A stretch of DNA of 64,000 nt. Source: an uncultured Collinsella sp. GTDB taxonomy: Bacteria; Actinomycetota; Coriobacteriia; Coriobacteriales; Coriobacteriaceae. Positions within the stretch are counted from its first letter, which is position 1, and every line of letters starts with the position of its first letter. The stretch spans positions 1 through 64,000 of the forward strand of contig UQIH01000001.1 of the NCBI GenBank assembly GCA_900541145.1, in the 5' to 3' direction. Shown in pieces: positions 25,376-33,727 of this stretch. The notes beneath the pieces are model-generated. The model did no database searches and was not told the origin of the DNA. It worked only from the letters and a program-made list of their open reading frames with translations. A program made the position numbers and the translations under genes.

Positions 25376-25446
25376 ATCAGTTGACGTCATCTTAATCATA
25401 ATTCCGCCACACGTATCCACCGTGTTGAGTGATGGAAAGGGGATTC

Positions 25447-26865
25447 ATGGGCAACGTGAACAACATGCCGTTTCTCTGGGGTTCCGCCACGGCGTCTTAT
25501 CAGTGCGAGGGTGCCTGGAACGAAGACGGCAAAGGCCTTGGTGAGTGGGATTTCTTTAGCCACACAAGCAATAAGAACATCAACCATGTTGACGGTGATG
25601 TATCTTGCGACTTCTACCATCGCTATGAAGAAGATATCCGCATGATGAAAGAAGGCGGACAAAACACCTATCGCTTCTCTCTTTCATGGAGTCGAATCAT
25701 CCCCACGGGTATCGGCGAAGTGAATGAAGAGGGTATCGATTTTTATAATCGGGTCATTGATTGCTGCCTCGAAAATGGCATAGAGCCCAACGTTACGCTG
25801 TTCCATTACGATCTGCCATTCACGCTTGCTTGCAAAGGCGGATGGCTGAACAACGACATGGCAGAGTGGTTCTGCAAATACGCCAAGATTTGCTTTGAGC
25901 GCTTTGGAGACCGCGTCAAAATCTGGGCTACCGTTAACGAGCCGCATTTCTACAGCTACTGCGTAAACATGTTGGGCAACTATCCCCCCAATCGATCGCT
26001 CGATGTTCAGTCGTACATGCAGTTTCAGTACAACCTGATGCGCGCAAGCGCACTCGCAGTCCGAGCATATCGTCAAATGGGCTACGACGGCATCATCGGC
26101 GCCGTCCACGATGGCGGCGTTGTCGAACTCGACCCGGCAACCGAGCACCCTGATGACGTATTTCGATACGCAGACTTTTTCGCCAATCGCATGATTCTGG
26201 CACCAGCGCTTCAGGGTCAACTGCCGCCAGAAATGGACGAAATCCTTGAAAAACTTGGCGTCTCGCTCTATCGATCCCCAAATGACGTAAAAGAATTCAG
26301 AGACGGTAAAGTCGATTTTATTGGACTCAACGTGTATTGCCGAGAGTATGTAACCGACTGGCACGGTGGAGAGCTTGCCGTTTCGGCGAACAATAAGGGC
26401 AGTTCGAGCAAAAGGGTCGAAGGAAAATGCATTGCGCCCTTGTTTGAAAGCGCCCGCGACAGCAATGTTCCCCGCAATAAATGGGGCCGCGAAATACTCC
26501 CAAGTTGCATGTATTCAACCATCATGGATGTCCACGAGCGCTATGACGCGCCCCGCATCTTTATTACGGAAAACGGACATGGCGCCTATGAGCAACCAGA
26601 CACAGACGGAATGATCCACGATGATGACCGCATCGAGCTTCTGGGCCAGTTCATCGAGCACATGATGAGGGCTAAGCGCGACGGCGCGCGCGTTGAGGGT
26701 TACTACCTCTGGTCGACGATGGATCTGTATAGCTGGATCAACGGCTACGAAAAACGATACGGACTTGTCCATATCGACTTCGAGAACAATCTGGAGCGCA
26801 CCCCCAAAAAGAGCTGGTATTGGTACCGAGACCTTATCTCGAAGTATCAGGAGCAGGAAGGTTAG
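25447..26865 (+). CDS. GH1 6-phospho-beta-glucosidase
   Basis: A 472-residue glycoside hydrolase family 1 enzyme, cytoplasmic. The N-terminal FLWGSATASYQCEGAW, the acid/base glutamate in ATVNEPH (about 170) and the nucleophile in FITENGHG (about 372) are present. Beside a PTS EIIBC it should cleave phosphorylated beta-glucosides such as cellobiose-6-P or salicin-6-P. The ATG at 25447 follows AAAGGGG; two earlier start codons in frame have no better site. It ends 9 bases before the EIIBC gene. Confidence 0.95.
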   Translation: MGNVNNMPFLWGSATASYQCEGAWNEDGKGLGEWDFFSHTSNKNINHVDGDVSCDFYHRYEEDIRMMKEGGQNTYRFSLSWSRIIPTGIGEVNEEGIDFYNRVIDCCLENGIEPNVTLFHYDLPFTLACKGGWLNNDMAEWFCKYAKICFERFGDRVKIWATVNEPHFYSYCVNMLGNYPPNRSLDVQSYMQFQYNLMRASALAVRAYRQMGYDGIIGAVHDGGVVELDPATEHPDDVFRYADFFANRMILAPALQGQLPPEMDEILEKLGVSLYRSPNDVKEFRDGKVDFIGLNVYCREYVTDWHGGELAVSANNKGSSSKRVEGKCIAPLFESARDSNVPRNKWGREILPSCMYSTIMDVHERYDAPRIFITENGHGAYEQPDTDGMIHDDDRIELLGQFIEHMMRAKRDGARVEGYYLWSTMDLYSWINGYEKRYGLVHIDFENNLERTPKKSWYWYRDLISKYQEQEG

Positions 26866-26874
26866 GAGAAAGAG

Positions 26875-28275
26875 ATGAAATATCAGGCAATGTCCGAAAC
26901 AGTCCTAAAGGCTGTTGGCGGCAAAGAGAACATTACATCGGTAACTCATTGTGCGACGCGCCTTCGCATCGACGCACGAGACGCCTCGATCATCGATCTC
27001 CAGCTCGCCAAATCGGCCGATCAGGCGCTCGGGGCAGTAGTCAGCGGTGGCCAGCTTCAGGTGATCATCGGCCCCAACGTCACCGAGGCTTACAACGACT
27101 TCCTCGACTTCGCGGGAATCGAAGTCGGCGGTGGCACGGTTGCCGACGATGCCCAAACCGCCAAAGACCTTGCAGAAGGCATTAAAAGCGGTAACACCGC
27201 CATGGGCTTGATTGAGAAATTCGGGAACGTCTCTGCACAGGTATTCATGCCCATCGTCCCGGCGCTCATCGTTGGCGGACTCATTCTTTCGATCAAGAAT
27301 CTCCTGGTCAATTATTGCGGATTGAGCACCGATAGCGGAACCGCCCAGGTTCTGCTGGCGATCTTCAGCGCCTCATTTAGCTTCCTGCCCGTTTACCTCG
27401 GCTATCAGCTCGCCGCCGTCATGAAGATGCAGCCTATCATGGGCGCACTGCTGGGCGCAATCATGATTAGCTCGTCTATTAGCGGTGCTGAGGGTCTCGA
27501 CTTTCTTGGCATCCCCATCCCGACGAATGACTACTCGAGCACGGTGGTGCCAATCGTACTGGGCGTTGTGTTCATGTACTTTGTTGATCGCGGTCTTCAG
27601 AAAATCATCCCCGACATTACCAAACTGTTCTTGAAGCCGCTGCTCACCATGTTCATCGTCGTGCCTGTTGAGCTGATTATCCTCGGCCCCGCCGGCAGCA
27701 TGATGGGCTACGCGCTGAGTGATGCCGCCACGTGGCTCATGGATAACGTGGCATTTATCGCTACTCCAATCCTTGCAGCCCTTAACCCCTATTTTGTCAT
27801 GCTCGGTCTTGATAAGGCCTACATCGCGATCGAAGTTACGAGCTTGGCGCAGCTCGGCTGGGCGCCCATCATCTTTGGCTTCATCTCAAACCTCTGCATT
27901 GGCGGCACGAGTCTCGCCTTGGCAACTGCAATGAAAGGCAACAAGGAGAAGAGAGGTATGGTCACCACGGTTGCCGTCACCGCACTCTGTGGCGTAACTG
28001 AGCCCGCATTTTACGGCTGCCTCATCGAGCGTCCCCGCCTGCTTGTCGGCACAGCAATCGGCGCCCTCTGCGCGGGACTCCCTGCAGGCATCTTCGTCCT
28101 GAAGGAGTATGTTGCGGGAGCATGCCCCGGTCTTCTTTCTGCGCTGATCTTTATCGCTCCCGATGGATCCATGGGCAACTTCGTACTGGCGTGCGTTGTC
28201 GCCGTCATCGCCATCGTTGTCTCGTTCATCGCTGCACGCGTGATCATCAAGAAGAATCCCAACTATATTGAGTAG
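26875..28275 (+). CDS. PTS beta-glucoside-type transporter EIIBC
   Basis: A 466-residue permease. The EIIB domain (1-85) has the phosphorylated cysteine in SVTHCATRLR (C26). A linker is followed by the EIIC membrane domain (about 110-460). Unlike BglF-type proteins it has no C-terminal EIIA domain and ends at the membrane domain. It imports and phosphorylates beta-glucosides for the GH1 enzyme; the exact sugar is inferred. GGAGAAAGAG precedes the ATG. A terminator follows at 28377. Confidence 0.95.
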   Translation: MKYQAMSETVLKAVGGKENITSVTHCATRLRIDARDASIIDLQLAKSADQALGAVVSGGQLQVIIGPNVTEAYNDFLDFAGIEVGGGTVADDAQTAKDLAEGIKSGNTAMGLIEKFGNVSAQVFMPIVPALIVGGLILSIKNLLVNYCGLSTDSGTAQVLLAIFSASFSFLPVYLGYQLAAVMKMQPIMGALLGAIMISSSISGAEGLDFLGIPIPTNDYSSTVVPIVLGVVFMYFVDRGLQKIIPDITKLFLKPLLTMFIVVPVELIILGPAGSMMGYALSDAATWLMDNVAFIATPILAALNPYFVMLGLDKAYIAIEVTSLAQLGWAPIIFGFISNLCIGGTSLALATAMKGNKEKRGMVTTVAVTALCGVTEPAFYGCLIERPRLLVGTAIGALCAGLPAGIFVLKEYVAGACPGLLSALIFIAPDGSMGNFVLACVVAVIAIVVSFIAARVIIKKNPNYIE

Positions 28276-28376
28276 ATGCCCGCTGCTTGCATTGGGGACA
28301 TCCTCGGCAGACCATTAGCAAGAACCCAAGAAGTCCCTTAGGAGCTCGATTAATCCATTCGGATTCCTCAGGCACA

Positions 28377-28415
28377 AACGACCCCGATTCCACAATGAAA
28401 TCGGGGTCGTTGTTT
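28377..28415 (+). terminator. Terminator after the beta-glucoside operon
   Basis: AACGACCCCGATT pairs exactly with AATCGGGGTCGTT and is followed by GTTT. Confidence 0.9.
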
Positions 28416-28568
28416 CTAAAGCCTTCGATAGACAATCGGTGTTTACCTTAGCTCCCTATCCAAGTTAATTATCCACGCTCGTTCTCCGGTCGGAAGATTT
28501 TCTTCTCTCGCGTGTCCAGAAATCCACGCTCGAGCAGAACATCCAGGTCCGCACCCGCCCTTGTCTCG

Positions 28569-28613
28569 ATCTGTAACAGCAAGAGGCCTATTCCGCTTCT
28601 ACATGTTACAGAT
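28569..28613. repeat. ATCTGTAACA inverted repeat, first of two
   Basis: ATCTGTAACA (28569-28578) and TGTTACAGAT (28604-28613) are perfect inverted arms. A second hairpin with the same arms is at 28648. The 533-base gap 28276-28808 holds a terminator, a copy of the ATTATCCACGCTC sequence (28469), these two hairpins and the tRNA-Thr terminator, and no gene. Confidence 0.85.
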
Positions 28614-28647
28614 CAAGATATTCCTAAAACACCCTAAGTTTCATCTC

Positions 28648-28694
28648 AATCTGTAACAGTTAGATGCCAAATATCGGTCTTGGTGTTACAGATT
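28648..28694. repeat. ATCTGTAACA inverted repeat, second of two
   Basis: AATCTGTAACA (28648-28658) and TGTTACAGATT (28684-28694) are perfect 11-base arms. The loop sequence is unrelated to that of the first hairpin, so only the arms are conserved. Confidence 0.85.
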
Positions 28695-28768
28695 TAGACA
28701 AACTGGAGGACGAGACAAACCAAAAACGGGATGGGCGCTAACCCGATGGCGCACCACCTAAATAGAAA

Positions 28769-28799
28769 CGGGCTCTGTCCCATATAGAGACAGAGCCCG
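28769..28799 (-). terminator. Terminator after tRNA-Thr
   Basis: CGGGCTCTGTC and GACAGAGCCCG form an 11-bp perfect stem followed on the minus strand by TTTCTATTT. Confidence 0.85.
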
Positions 28800-28808
28800 A
28801 AACTCTCA

Positions 28809-28883
28809 TGGAGCCAGTGACAGGAATCGAACCTGCAACCCACTGATTACAAATCAGTTGCGCTACCGTTGCGCCACACTGGC
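28809..28883 (-). tRNA. tRNA-Thr (TGT)
   Basis: A 75-base cloverleaf with acceptor GCCAGTG/CACTGGC, anticodon loop TTTGTAA (TGT), T arm GGTTCGATTCC and encoded CCA. Confidence 0.95.
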
Positions 28884-29030
28884 ACACTTGGCGCTTTCAC
28901 GCGAAGCGAGTTAAGAATAAAGGAATTGCGGACGGGGCGCAACAGGCCGCACGGCGTTATACAAATATGCAAAATCCAGCAACAACGCGTACCAGGCCCG
29001 TTCATTTCTGTCAGTGCGCCCTCAATCTTA

Positions 29031-29103
29031 AAACCATTCGCCAGAACGAATAGTTTTAATTACAATTGCTATATATAAAACTATTCGTTCTGGCGAAGGG
29101 TTT
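29031..29103. repeat. 27-bp inverted repeat spanning promoter and RBS of the HTH-HipA gene
   Basis: Arms 29037-29057 and 29077-29097 are a perfect 21-base inverted repeat (TTCGCCAGAACG...), and extend to 27 bases with one mismatch (29031-29057, 29077-29103). The 19-base spacer includes TATATAT. The right arm covers the likely RBS (GAAGGG) of the gene at 29108. It could be a double operator for the gene's own HTH domain or an mRNA hairpin hiding the RBS. Confidence 0.93.
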
Positions 29104-29107
29104 CGCG

Positions 29108-30448
29108 ATGCTTACTACCAAAGAAGCCGCCGAGCTGCTCGGCATCACTCCGCGCAGGGTGCAGGAGCTCATAAAAAACGGAGCACTTGAGGCCCGCAAG
29201 GCTTCTGGTGTATGGCTCATCGACAAAGACAGCGTCGACACGCGACTCCGCTCTGTGACCAAAACGGGGGGACGTCCCCGCCGCGGCCACGGTAAGAGCG
29301 AGATCGCGTTCACCCTCATGAACCGCACGTACGAAGTCGCTCAGCTGGTCTACAGTACATCGCGAAAAGACTTTACCCACATCGGTGCCGACATCGATTA
29401 CGCCCACGCCCCTATTGGAGTATTTGGCCCTAATAGCCCCATATCGCTAGACTCCTTCCGCATCTGGTGGCGCGGCCGCGGTATCCCGCTCGCACGCATT
29501 GGGCTAGCCTCCCTGCTTGCAGAAGCCGCAGTCGATGTTCCCGATGAACTCGTCCAGCGAAATCTCGGCCTCTCCTTATCCGACCAGTATTGGATTAGGC
29601 CCCAAGGTTCCGGTCTCACCTGGGAGGATATCAACTTCTTCAATAACGCCTTTGATGACGTCTCGCTGTCCATTGCACCCTTTGCCCCAGAGGGAAAAGC
29701 GGCTGCCGCAAAGCCCGATAACACCTCGGACGGCAATCTTCAAAAGTACTGGACGTGCGAGGGCGAACGTCGAATTCTGCATAAGGCAGGAGCGCACCTG
29801 GACCAGGAACCTTATAACGAGCTGGTGGCGACCGCGCTCCACCGTCGCATCCTAAACGCCTGCGATTATGTGCCTTACTCGCTCGAGGGCACGGGCACTT
29901 CCGCCCTGAGCACATGCGATGTCTTCTTAACTGATGAAGAAGAGTATGTCCCTGCGTTCTATGTAAACCAGCACGCAAACGCAGATGAACGGCTAACCGA
30001 CTACGAGCGATATGTAGCAAACTGCGAGGAGCTCGGGGTGACAGGCGTCAAGGATGCCCTTGACCGCATGATCGTATGTGACGACATCATTGCCAACTAC
30101 GATCGTCATTGGCGCAACTTCGGCCTCGTGCGAAACGTAAACACGCAAGCTTGCAGACCTGCCCCCATCTTCGATTCGGGCTCATCGCTCTGGTGCAACA
30201 TATCACTAGAGGAGCTTAGGGCGGGAGAGCACAGTTTTACCAGCGCACAATTTCATTCAAGCCCCGCCAAACAAATGTTGCTCGTCGAGGACATGGGCTG
30301 GTTTGACTGCGACAAACTCGAAGGCTTCGTTGACGAGGCAATCGAGATTCTGTCTAAAAACGATGCTCTAGCAGCGAGACTACCTTATCTAAAAGAGGCG
30401 CTAACGTGGCGCCTCGAAAGAATGATCGACATCGCTGAATGGAGTTAG
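29108..30448 (+). CDS. Excisionase-like HTH fused to a HipA-like kinase domain
   Basis: A 446-residue protein. Residues 1-48 (TTKEAAELLGITPRRVQELIKNGAL) are an HTH_17 excisionase/MerR-type DNA-binding domain. The C-terminal part resembles HipA/CtkA-type Ser/Thr kinases: a TSDGNLQKYW loop (206-215), a lysine at 226, the catalytic NYDRHWRNFG (330-339) and the metal-binding D356 in PIFDSGSS. The middle (60-190) is unassigned. HipA kinases usually work with a separate HipB; here the DNA-binding part is on the same chain, and no separate antitoxin gene adjoins it. It stands alone beside a tRNA gene. Confidence 0.8.
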   Translation: MLTTKEAAELLGITPRRVQELIKNGALEARKASGVWLIDKDSVDTRLRSVTKTGGRPRRGHGKSEIAFTLMNRTYEVAQLVYSTSRKDFTHIGADIDYAHAPIGVFGPNSPISLDSFRIWWRGRGIPLARIGLASLLAEAAVDVPDELVQRNLGLSLSDQYWIRPQGSGLTWEDINFFNNAFDDVSLSIAPFAPEGKAAAAKPDNTSDGNLQKYWTCEGERRILHKAGAHLDQEPYNELVATALHRRILNACDYVPYSLEGTGTSALSTCDVFLTDEEEYVPAFYVNQHANADERLTDYERYVANCEELGVTGVKDALDRMIVCDDIIANYDRHWRNFGLVRNVNTQACRPAPIFDSGSSLWCNISLEELRAGEHSFTSAQFHSSPAKQMLLVEDMGWFDCDKLEGFVDEAIEILSKNDALAARLPYLKEALTWRLERMIDIAEWS

Positions 30449-30475
30449 CAAGGCAGCATTGCCCCGCCAACTCCC

Positions 30476-31153
30476 CTACCGTCCGCGCAACGCCTTGAGC
30501 TTGGCCAGGGTATCGGGGCTCAGGCGGCTGCCCAGAGTCATCTTGATCTGCGGAGCTTCCTCTGCCTCGTGAACGTCGTTATCGATCTGTTTGATCTCGT
30601 CCACCAGCATACGGCTCGATATGCGCGTGACACCCTTGCCCATGACGACGGCCTGTATTGTGCCGTCACTCGATACCACGGAGCACGCGCGGCCTTCCTC
30701 GCGCGCCTCGATGCAGAGCTTCTGCACCACGGTATCGGCAGAGACGCCCGTCGGTGAGAACTCGATACGCACGCCGCGGGCCGGCAGGTTGGGGCGCTCG
30801 CTGGAGATATTGCCCGCGCCGTCGAACACGACTACGGCCTCGTAGCGGCCCTGGGCAAACGCCGCCACGTCGTTGATGAGCGCAGTGCGCGCCATATCGT
30901 GGACGTCACTGGAATACGGATCGTCGGAATGGTCGTACACGAGCTTTTCGTAGCGCGGCGTGCAGTGGATCACGTTGTAACCGTCGACCACCAGCAGCTC
31001 GGGCTTATTGGAGTGCACCGTCGAGACTGGGTCGGCGATGGCCTGCGCAAACGCATTGCCGCCCACGCCATAGGTCGCGGCCGAAACAATCGGCTTGGCC
31101 GAGCCCTCGCCAAAGCGCTTGGCCTTGGACTTGGCGCGGTTCTTCTTGGACAT
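30476..31153 (-). CDS. NYN-domain ribonuclease, YacP/Rae1 family
   Basis: A 225-residue protein with a basic N-terminal tail and a PIN-like NYN_YacP domain (LLVVDGYNVIHCTP at about 53-66, VVVFDGAGN at about 106-114, and VVSSDGTIQ at about 160). The B. subtilis homologue Rae1 is a ribosome-associated endonuclease that cleaves mRNA in the A site; that role is inferred here. It follows rlmB by 3 bases, as in Firmicutes, and is the last gene of the disA-ispDF-cysS-rlmB unit. Confidence 0.88.
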   Translation of the reverse strand: MSKKNRAKSKAKRFGEGSAKPIVSAATYGVGGNAFAQAIADPVSTVHSNKPELLVVDGYNVIHCTPRYEKLVYDHSDDPYSSDVHDMARTALINDVAAFAQGRYEAVVVFDGAGNISSERPNLPARGVRIEFSPTGVSADTVVQKLCIEAREEGRACSVVSSDGTIQAVVMGKGVTRISSRMLVDEIKQIDNDVHEAEEAPQIKMTLGSRLSPDTLAKLKALRGR

Positions 31154-31156
31154 GCG

Positions 31157-32071
31157 CTACTCCTCCCCCATGAGCTCGCCGGCATTGCGGCGCAGCCATT
31201 CAAAGCACAGCGCCGTGGTCGCCTGGGCAACATTGAGGCTCTCGGTCATGCCGCGCTGGGGAAGCTTGGTCAAAAAGTCGCACTTCTCGAGCACCAGGCG
31301 CGAGATGCCGTCGCCCTCGGAGCCCATGACGAGCGCAACGCGGCCCTCGAAGGGAGCGTCCCAGCAGCTGCCCTCGGCGTGCTCGGAGGCGCCACCCACC
31401 CAAAAGCCAGCGGCCTTGAGGTCATCGAGCGCACGGGCGATATTGGGAACCTGTGCGATGGGCAGATGCATGACGGCGCCGGCAGAAGTCTTGTAGCTGC
31501 CCACGGTCACGCCGGCGGCACGCTTGTTGGCGATGATGACGCCGGCCGCGCCCACAACCTCGGCGGAGCGCACGATGGCGCCAAAGTTGCCGTCGTCAGT
31601 CACGTGGTCGAGCACCACGACAAGTGCCGGGCCCTCGCCTGCGCGGTCGAGAATATCGGCGACATCGGCATAGGGGAAGTTGCCAACCTCGAGCGCAATG
31701 CCCTGGTGAGCGCCATGGCTCGACAGCGCATCGAGCTGCGCGCGCGGCACATACTTAATGCGGACGCCCGCGGCGTTGAGGTCGTCGACCAGGCGCGACA
31801 AGGCAGCATCGCGCTCCCCGCCCTTGGCGATGAGTGCGCACTTGATGGGAAAACCAGTGCGCAGCGCCTCGGCGGCAGCACGACGACCTTCGATAAACTC
31901 GCCCTTGGGAGCCTGGACAACGTCGCGGTTGCGATCGCGCTGCGGACGTGCGGCCTGGGTGCGATCGCGCTGGCCCTTGGAAGCGGCAGAGCGATCATTG
32001 CGGCGAATCGGACGCGAGCCAGAAGCAGCCTGCTTGCCTCCACGCGATGCACGCTTGCGATTGTCGGCCAT
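31157..32071 (-). CDS. rlmB: 23S rRNA (guanosine-2'-O)-methyltransferase RlmB
   Basis: A 304-residue SpoU-family RNA 2'-O-methyltransferase, which in E. coli modifies G2251. A basic disordered head (1-55) is followed by the L30e-like substrate-binding domain (EGRRAAAEALRTGFP) and the knotted SPOUT domain with motifs GNFGAIVRSAEVVGA, LVMGSEGDGISRL and SLNVAQATTALCFEW. It is preceded by a terminator-like hairpin and a long structured spacer after cysS. Confidence 0.93.
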   Translation of the reverse strand: MADNRKRASRGGKQAASGSRPIRRNDRSAASKGQRDRTQAARPQRDRNRDVVQAPKGEFIEGRRAAAEALRTGFPIKCALIAKGGERDAALSRLVDDLNAAGVRIKYVPRAQLDALSSHGAHQGIALEVGNFPYADVADILDRAGEGPALVVVLDHVTDDGNFGAIVRSAEVVGAAGVIIANKRAAGVTVGSYKTSAGAVMHLPIAQVPNIARALDDLKAAGFWVGGASEHAEGSCWDAPFEGRVALVMGSEGDGISRLVLEKCDFLTKLPQRGMTESLNVAQATTALCFEWLRRNAGELMGEE

Positions 32072-32114
32072 AAAGCGGCCTCCTTTAAATACTTTTCAAA
32101 CAGGACAAAAGAAG

Positions 32115-32146
32115 CGACCGCTTAAGACGAATAGCTCAAGCGGTCG
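32115..32146 (-). terminator. Terminator-like hairpin between cysS and rlmB
   Basis: CGACCGCTT and AAGCGGTCG pair and are followed on the minus strand by CTTCTTTTG. It may reduce read-through into rlmB. Confidence 0.65.
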
Positions 32147-32149
32147 GTA

Positions 32150-32251
32150 CGGGTTTTCCAAGTGCCCGAGATTGCCGTGAAAGAGGAGCGACGCGTACTT
32201 GAGTACGCGAGCGACGGTTTGAACGGCAAGGTCGGGTGCTTGGGAAACCCG
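32150..32251 (-). repeat. Long three-helix imperfect hairpin after cysS
   Basis: Arms 32150-32169 and 32232-32251 pair over 20 positions with three non-Watson-Crick positions; an inner helix pairs TTGCCGT (32172-32178) with ACGGCAA (32223-32229); the tip is CGCGTACT/AGTACGCG (32192-32209). The purine-rich internal loops are asymmetric. It starts 7 bases past the cysS stop. It could be a structured RNA or a dispersed palindromic element. Confidence 0.75.
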
Positions 32252-32257
32252 CGGGGA

Positions 32258-33724
32258 TTAGAGAGATTTGATACGGGTGCCGGCGGCGGTATCCTCAATG
32301 GTGAGGCCCAGGTCCTTGAGCTGGTCGCGGATGGCGTCGGCCAGATCCCAGTTCTTGGCGGCACGGGCCTCGGCGCGGGCCTCGAGAATCTTGGCAGCAG
32401 CCTCGTCCACGTCGTCGCCCGTGTAGGCGACCAGGCCGGCGGCAACGCCTAGCAGACCCAGCGGCAGCTCTACCTTGGGCTCGGGGAGCTCAACGCCAAA
32501 CGTATCGAGCAGCTCGGCCAGCGTGTCGGCGGCGGCAAGCGCGGCGGCCTTGTCGGCAGCATCGCCCGCCTGCTCCAGGTACTGGTTGCACTCGGTCACA
32601 AAGCCAAAGACGGCACCCATGGCACCGGCGGTGTTAAAGTCGTCGTCCATGCACTCCTTAAAGGCGGCGCGGGTCTCGGCGGCCTTGGCGGCAAACGCCT
32701 CGGCGGCAGCCGCATCGGCATCGGCCGTCGCATGGTTCGCGGCCCAACGCAGGTTCTCGACCGTACCGGCGATACGCGTGAGCGAGTTCTCGGCACCCTC
32801 CAGGCGCTCCCAAGAAAAGTCGAGAGGTGAGCGATAGCTCGTCTGCAGCATCAGCAGGCGCAGGGCGGCAGCGGAGTGCTGCTCGAGGACCTCGGCCAGC
32901 GTAAAGAAGTTGCCGAGCGACTTGGACATCTTCTCGCCGTCTACCAGCAGCATGCCCGTGTGCATCCAGGTGTTGGAGAAGCCCTGGTGCCAGGCGCAGG
33001 TGGCCTGGGCGCACTCGTTCTCATGATGCGGGAAGGCAAGGTCGGAGCCACCGCCGTGGATGTCAATCGGGGTGCCCAGGTAGCGGTGCACCATGGCGGC
33101 GCACTCGGTGTGCCAACCGGGACGCCCCTCGCCCCAGGGGCTCGGCCAGCTGGGCTCGCCGGGCTTGGCGGCCTTCCACAGGGCAAAGTCGAGCGGGTCG
33201 TTCTTGTCCTCGTTCTCCTCGATGCGCGCGCCAACCATAAGGTCGTCGATGTTGCGGCCCGAGACCTGACCATAGTTGGGATCGCTGCGCACGGCAAAGT
33301 ACACGTCGCCGTTATCGGCGGCGTAGGCGTGGCCCTGCTCGATGAGCGTCTTGATCATGGCGATCATGGGGCCGATCTCCTTGGTGGCGCGAGGACGCAC
33401 ATCGGGATCGAGCACGTTGGCGGCGCGCATAACGCCGATAAACTTGTCAGAGAACTCCGTCGCAACCTCGGCGGCGGTACGGCCCTGCTCGTTGGCGCGC
33501 TTGATGATCTTGTCATCGACATCGGTGAGGTTCTGGGCAAACGTGACCTCGTAGCCGCTCGCGATGAGCCAGCGACGAATCACGTCAAAGCTGATGAACG
33601 TGCGGGCATTGCCGATGTGGATGTTGTCGTAGACCGTGGGGCCGCACACGTACATGCGGACCTTGCCGGACTCGATGGGCTGGAACTCTTCCTTTTTATG
33701 GGTAGCGCTGTTATAGATACGCAT
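32258..33724 (-). CDS. cysS: Cysteinyl-tRNA synthetase
   Basis: A 488-residue class I synthetase. HIGNART (HIGH motif, about 37-43) and KMSKSLGN (KMSKS, about 268) are intact. The zinc ligands include C28 in CGPTVYD, and the GGGSDLAFPHHENE motif is present. AAGGAGTAAC precedes the ATG. It lies 3 bases after ispF in the disA-ispD-ispF-cysS cluster. Confidence 0.97.
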   Translation of the reverse strand: MRIYNSATHKKEEFQPIESGKVRMYVCGPTVYDNIHIGNARTFISFDVIRRWLIASGYEVTFAQNLTDVDDKIIKRANEQGRTAAEVATEFSDKFIGVMRAANVLDPDVRPRATKEIGPMIAMIKTLIEQGHAYAADNGDVYFAVRSDPNYGQVSGRNIDDLMVGARIEENEDKNDPLDFALWKAAKPGEPSWPSPWGEGRPGWHTECAAMVHRYLGTPIDIHGGGSDLAFPHHENECAQATCAWHQGFSNTWMHTGMLLVDGEKMSKSLGNFFTLAEVLEQHSAAALRLLMLQTSYRSPLDFSWERLEGAENSLTRIAGTVENLRWAANHATADADAAAAEAFAAKAAETRAAFKECMDDDFNTAGAMGAVFGFVTECNQYLEQAGDAADKAAALAAADTLAELLDTFGVELPEPKVELPLGLLGVAAGLVAYTGDDVDEAAAKILEARAEARAAKNWDLADAIRDQLKDLGLTIEDTAAGTRIKSL

Positions 33725-33727
33725 TCG

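Noticed and set aside
28560..28700. CRISPR-like pattern of ATCTGTAACA repeats
   Set aside because: Only two pairs of inverted, not direct, 10-11 base repeats; no array and no cas genes.
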